Positions 6,158-7,193 of a DNA stretch of 7,193 bases are shown here, one piece after another. The notes under the pieces are model-generated. The model searched no databases. It was not told where the DNA came from and was given only the letters and a program-made list of their open reading frames with translations. The stretch spans positions 1-7,193 of the forward strand of contig DCHO01000069.1 of the NCBI GenBank assembly GCA_002315655.1. The letters are read 5' to 3'. The number at the start of each line of letters is the position of its first letter. Within the stretch, counting starts at the first letter, position 1. The DNA is from Christensenella sp. UBA1750 (GTDB lineage Bacteria > Bacillota > Clostridia > Christensenellales > UBA1750). Both the position numbers and the translations under genes were made by a program.

Positions 6158-6186
6158 AGTGTAACACTTCTGTCACATAATTGCAA
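6158..6186 (-). promoter_or_regulatory. Possible distal promoter of the surface-protein gene
   Basis: On minus, TTGCAA (6181-6186), a 17-base spacer and TACACT (6158-6163) fit a weak sigma-A promoter; TATAAC overlaps just downstream. A transcript from here would include the tandem repeat pair and have a leader of about 210 bases. It coincides with the distal 27-base element. Confidence 0.35.
6160..6186 (-). repeat. 27-base element, distal copy
   Basis: Read on minus, it begins TTGCAATTATGTGACAG and ends GTTACA. It is exactly 140 bases from the proximal copy and matches it at 21 of 27 positions without gaps. Confidence 0.6.
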
Positions 6187-6429
6187 GCCCTTTTCAGGAT
6201 TTTTTTGGCCTTTGGCTGTAACGAATGTGTTTCAGGGCGGTTTCAGGCTTGTAACCGAAGCAGGAACTTGTTTCTACCGTGTTTTTTGGGGCAAAAACGG
6301 CGGATTTTGGGGTGAAATGGCAGAAAACGTTCGGCGGGAGGATTGGCGGAACCGGAAGTGACAAAATGTGCGGGAAATAGTGTCATACTTTTGTAACAAA
6401 TGACGAAATGTGTCATCAGGGGGAGGAAG

Positions 6430-6477
6430 CCCTCTCAGTCATTTTCGGCAAGCCAAAATGACAGCTCCCCCGCACGC
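6430..6477. repeat. Direct repeat copy 1 with internal hairpin
   Basis: This 48-base unit recurs at 6550-6598 with a single inserted A. It contains GTCATTTT, C, GGC, AA, GCC, AAAATGAC, an 11-bp hairpin with one bulged C. The adjoining AGCTCCCCCGC (6463-6473) pairs with GCGGGCGAGCT (6476-6486) apart from one mismatch. It looks like a dispersed REP- or MITE-like intergenic repeat rather than a gene. Confidence 0.75.
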
Positions 6478-6509
6478 GGGCGAGCTTCACGGGGAGGGAC
6501 GCCCCTTCA

Positions 6510-6542
6510 GTCGCTACGCGACAGCTTCCCCACAAGTGGGGA
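6510..6542. repeat. Two small perfect palindromes between the direct repeats
   Basis: GTCGC/GCGAC (6510-6514 and 6518-6522, 3-base loop) is followed by TCCCCAC/GTGGGGA (6527-6533 and 6536-6542). Together with the flanking units they form a string of adjacent hairpins. Confidence 0.65.
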
Positions 6543-6549
6543 CGCCTTT

Positions 6550-6598
6550 CCCTCTCAGTCATTTTCGGCAAGCCAAAAATGACAGCTCCCCCGCACGC
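6550..6598. repeat. Direct repeat copy 2
   Basis: Same 48-base unit as 6430-6477 with one extra A in the A-run (6574-6578 area), 120 bases downstream. Its right end, CTCCCCCGCACGC, supplies one arm of the hairpin following pfkA. Confidence 0.75.
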
Positions 6599-6609
6599 AA
6601 CGGGGGAGC
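6573..6609 (-). terminator. Probable terminator of pfkA
   Basis: Read on minus, GCTCCCCCG (6601-6609) pairs perfectly with CGGGGGAGC (6585-6593) around a 7-base loop, 11 bases past the pfkA stop. It is followed by TGTCATTTTTGG. The T-run is delayed by five bases. The 3' arm belongs to the dispersed repeat, so the repeat seems to provide the terminator. Confidence 0.6.
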
Positions 6610-6620
6610 CATATTATAGG

Positions 6621-7193
6621 TTATCTTGCTAAGATGTCGGCAAGCTCAATCATGTGCTTGTCCACACGGCGCTTCATGGAGAGGGCTTTTTCGATCTCCA
6701 CGGAGACGATGTGGTTCTTGACGATGCCGACGCACTTGCCGCCGACGTGTTCGCGGAGCAGGTTCACGGCCTCCTCGCCCATTCTGGCGGCGAGGATTCG
6801 GTCGGAGGCGGTGGGGGAGCCGCCGCGCTGGACGTGGCCGATGACGCAGCCTCTCGCATCTACCCGGTGTCCCACGGCGGTGGGGTTGGCATTGAGCCAG
6901 GAGGCGATGTAGTCCGCGGTGAAGTGCTTCATCTTGTCGGGAACGTAAACGCCCTCCGCCATGACGATGATGCCGTACTTTTTGCCGCGGGCGAAGGAGG
7001 TGCGTAATTTCTGCACGATGTAGTCCAGCCACTGGGTATCGGTCTTCTTCATTTCGGGAATGAGGATGGCTTCCGCGCCGGCGGCGATGCCCGCGTGCAC
7101 GGCAATGTCGCCGCAGTTGCGTCCCATCACGTCCACGATGGAGACGCGGCCGTGGGAGGCCATGGTGTCGCGCAGCTTGTTGATGGAATCCAC
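6621..7193 (-). CDS. pfkA: 6-phosphofructokinase, C-terminal part (cut by window edge)
   Basis: The last 191 codons (190 residues plus stop) are present. The reading frame is open through the window edge with GTG as an internal Val codon, so this is not the true start. By comparison with E. coli PfkA (320 residues), roughly the first 140 residues are missing. Visible family motifs: SIVDVMGRNCGDIA (18-31 of the fragment), the substrate-binding strand GIIVMAEGVY (74-83; E80 is the counterpart of the fructose 6-phosphate-binding Glu), and GHVQRGGSPTASDR (119-132). R114, H120 and R123 match the substrate-binding Arg/His/Arg set. The enzyme phosphorylates fructose 6-phosphate with ATP, the committed step of glycolysis, in the cytoplasm. 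The ATP-binding N-terminus lies outside the window, so ATP versus pyrophosphate use cannot be judged here. Confidence 0.95.
   Translation of the reverse strand: MDSINKLRDTMASHGRVSIVDVMGRNCGDIAVHAGIAAGAEAILIPEMKKTDTQWLDYIVQKLRTSFARGKKYGIIVMAEGVYVPDKMKHFTADYIASWLNANPTAVGHRVDARGCVIGHVQRGGSPTASDRILAARMGEEAVNLLREHVGGKCVGIVKNHIVSVEIEKALSMKRRVDKHMIELADILAR

Larger units (their letters stand above)
5942..6620. other. Large non-coding region with nested repeats and palindromes
   Basis: No gene is supported on either strand over 679 bases. The part nearest the surface-protein gene (5942-6190) holds its promoters and two nested repeat families. The middle (6190-6420) holds TGTAAC boxes at 6160, 6217, 6250 and 6392, three TTTCAGG copies (6192, 6230, 6241), and a TGAC(A/G)AAATGTG pair (6360 and 6401). 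The part next to pfkA (6430-6609) is a mosaic of GC-rich palindromes. Confidence 0.75.

Noticed and set aside
6047..6160. c-di-AMP (ydaO-type) or SAM riboswitch upstream of the SH3b gene
   Set aside because: Some fragments (GGCTAACCTCCTGCC on plus) resemble parts of the ydaO consensus, but on the strand opposite to the gene and without the remaining conserved blocks. SAM-I core elements are also missing.
6400..6619. Short plus-strand ORFs over the palindrome region
   Set aside because: They arise from the repeated units (same phrase twice) and have no start signals.

Overview
The window looks like chromosomal DNA from a Gram-positive, Clostridia-type bacterium, plausibly of the Oscillospiraceae. 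This is an inference from purine-rich AGGAGG-like ribosome binding sites, MKK-type signal peptides, a DUF523 protein, a cell-surface protein ending in an SH3b domain, and GC-rich palindromic intergenic repeats. No rRNA, tRNA, transposase, integrase or CRISPR array was found. There are seven genes, six complete and one cut by the right edge. All are on the minus strand except the SIS-domain isomerase gene.

Layout by region. Positions 1-115 hold only hairpins. Positions 2649 down to 116 carry a tight three-gene minus-strand operon: a sugar phosphate isomerase/epimerase-like TIM barrel, an aldo/keto reductase, and a small secreted alpha/beta-hydrolase-like protein. The gaps are 31 and 34 bases and each gene has its own ribosome binding site. 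Upstream lies an AT-rich gap (2650-3071) with a near-consensus promoter (TTGACA, 18-base spacer, TATAAT). Its transcript would have a leader of about 237 bases that ends in a terminator-like hairpin just before the first ribosome binding site. Positions 3072-4230 hold a divergent pair, a DUF523 (TudS-like) iron-sulfur protein on minus and a GmhA-like SIS isomerase on plus, fired from interleaved promoters in an 88-base gap.

The SIS gene converges on a gene for a 521-residue secreted protein (5941 down to 4376) with a Big-like region and a C-terminal SH3b domain. It is strongly codon-biased, so probably abundant, and has a textbook terminator. Upstream of it is a 679-base non-coding stretch (5942-6620). 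This contains a 27-base element present twice exactly 140 bases apart, a 44-45-base tandem repeat nested between the copies, several TGTAAC boxes, and a mosaic of GC-rich palindromes including a 48/49-base direct repeat. The last palindrome abuts the 3' end of pfkA (6-phosphofructokinase), which runs off the right edge.

The three-gene operon suggests metabolism of a sugar or polyol with an exported hydrolase, but the substrate cannot be read from the sequence. pfkA, the SIS isomerase and the DUF523 protein are housekeeping or peripheral genes. The most interesting parts are non-coding: the structured leader of the operon and the nested-repeat control region of the surface-protein gene. I see no convincing new multi-gene system.
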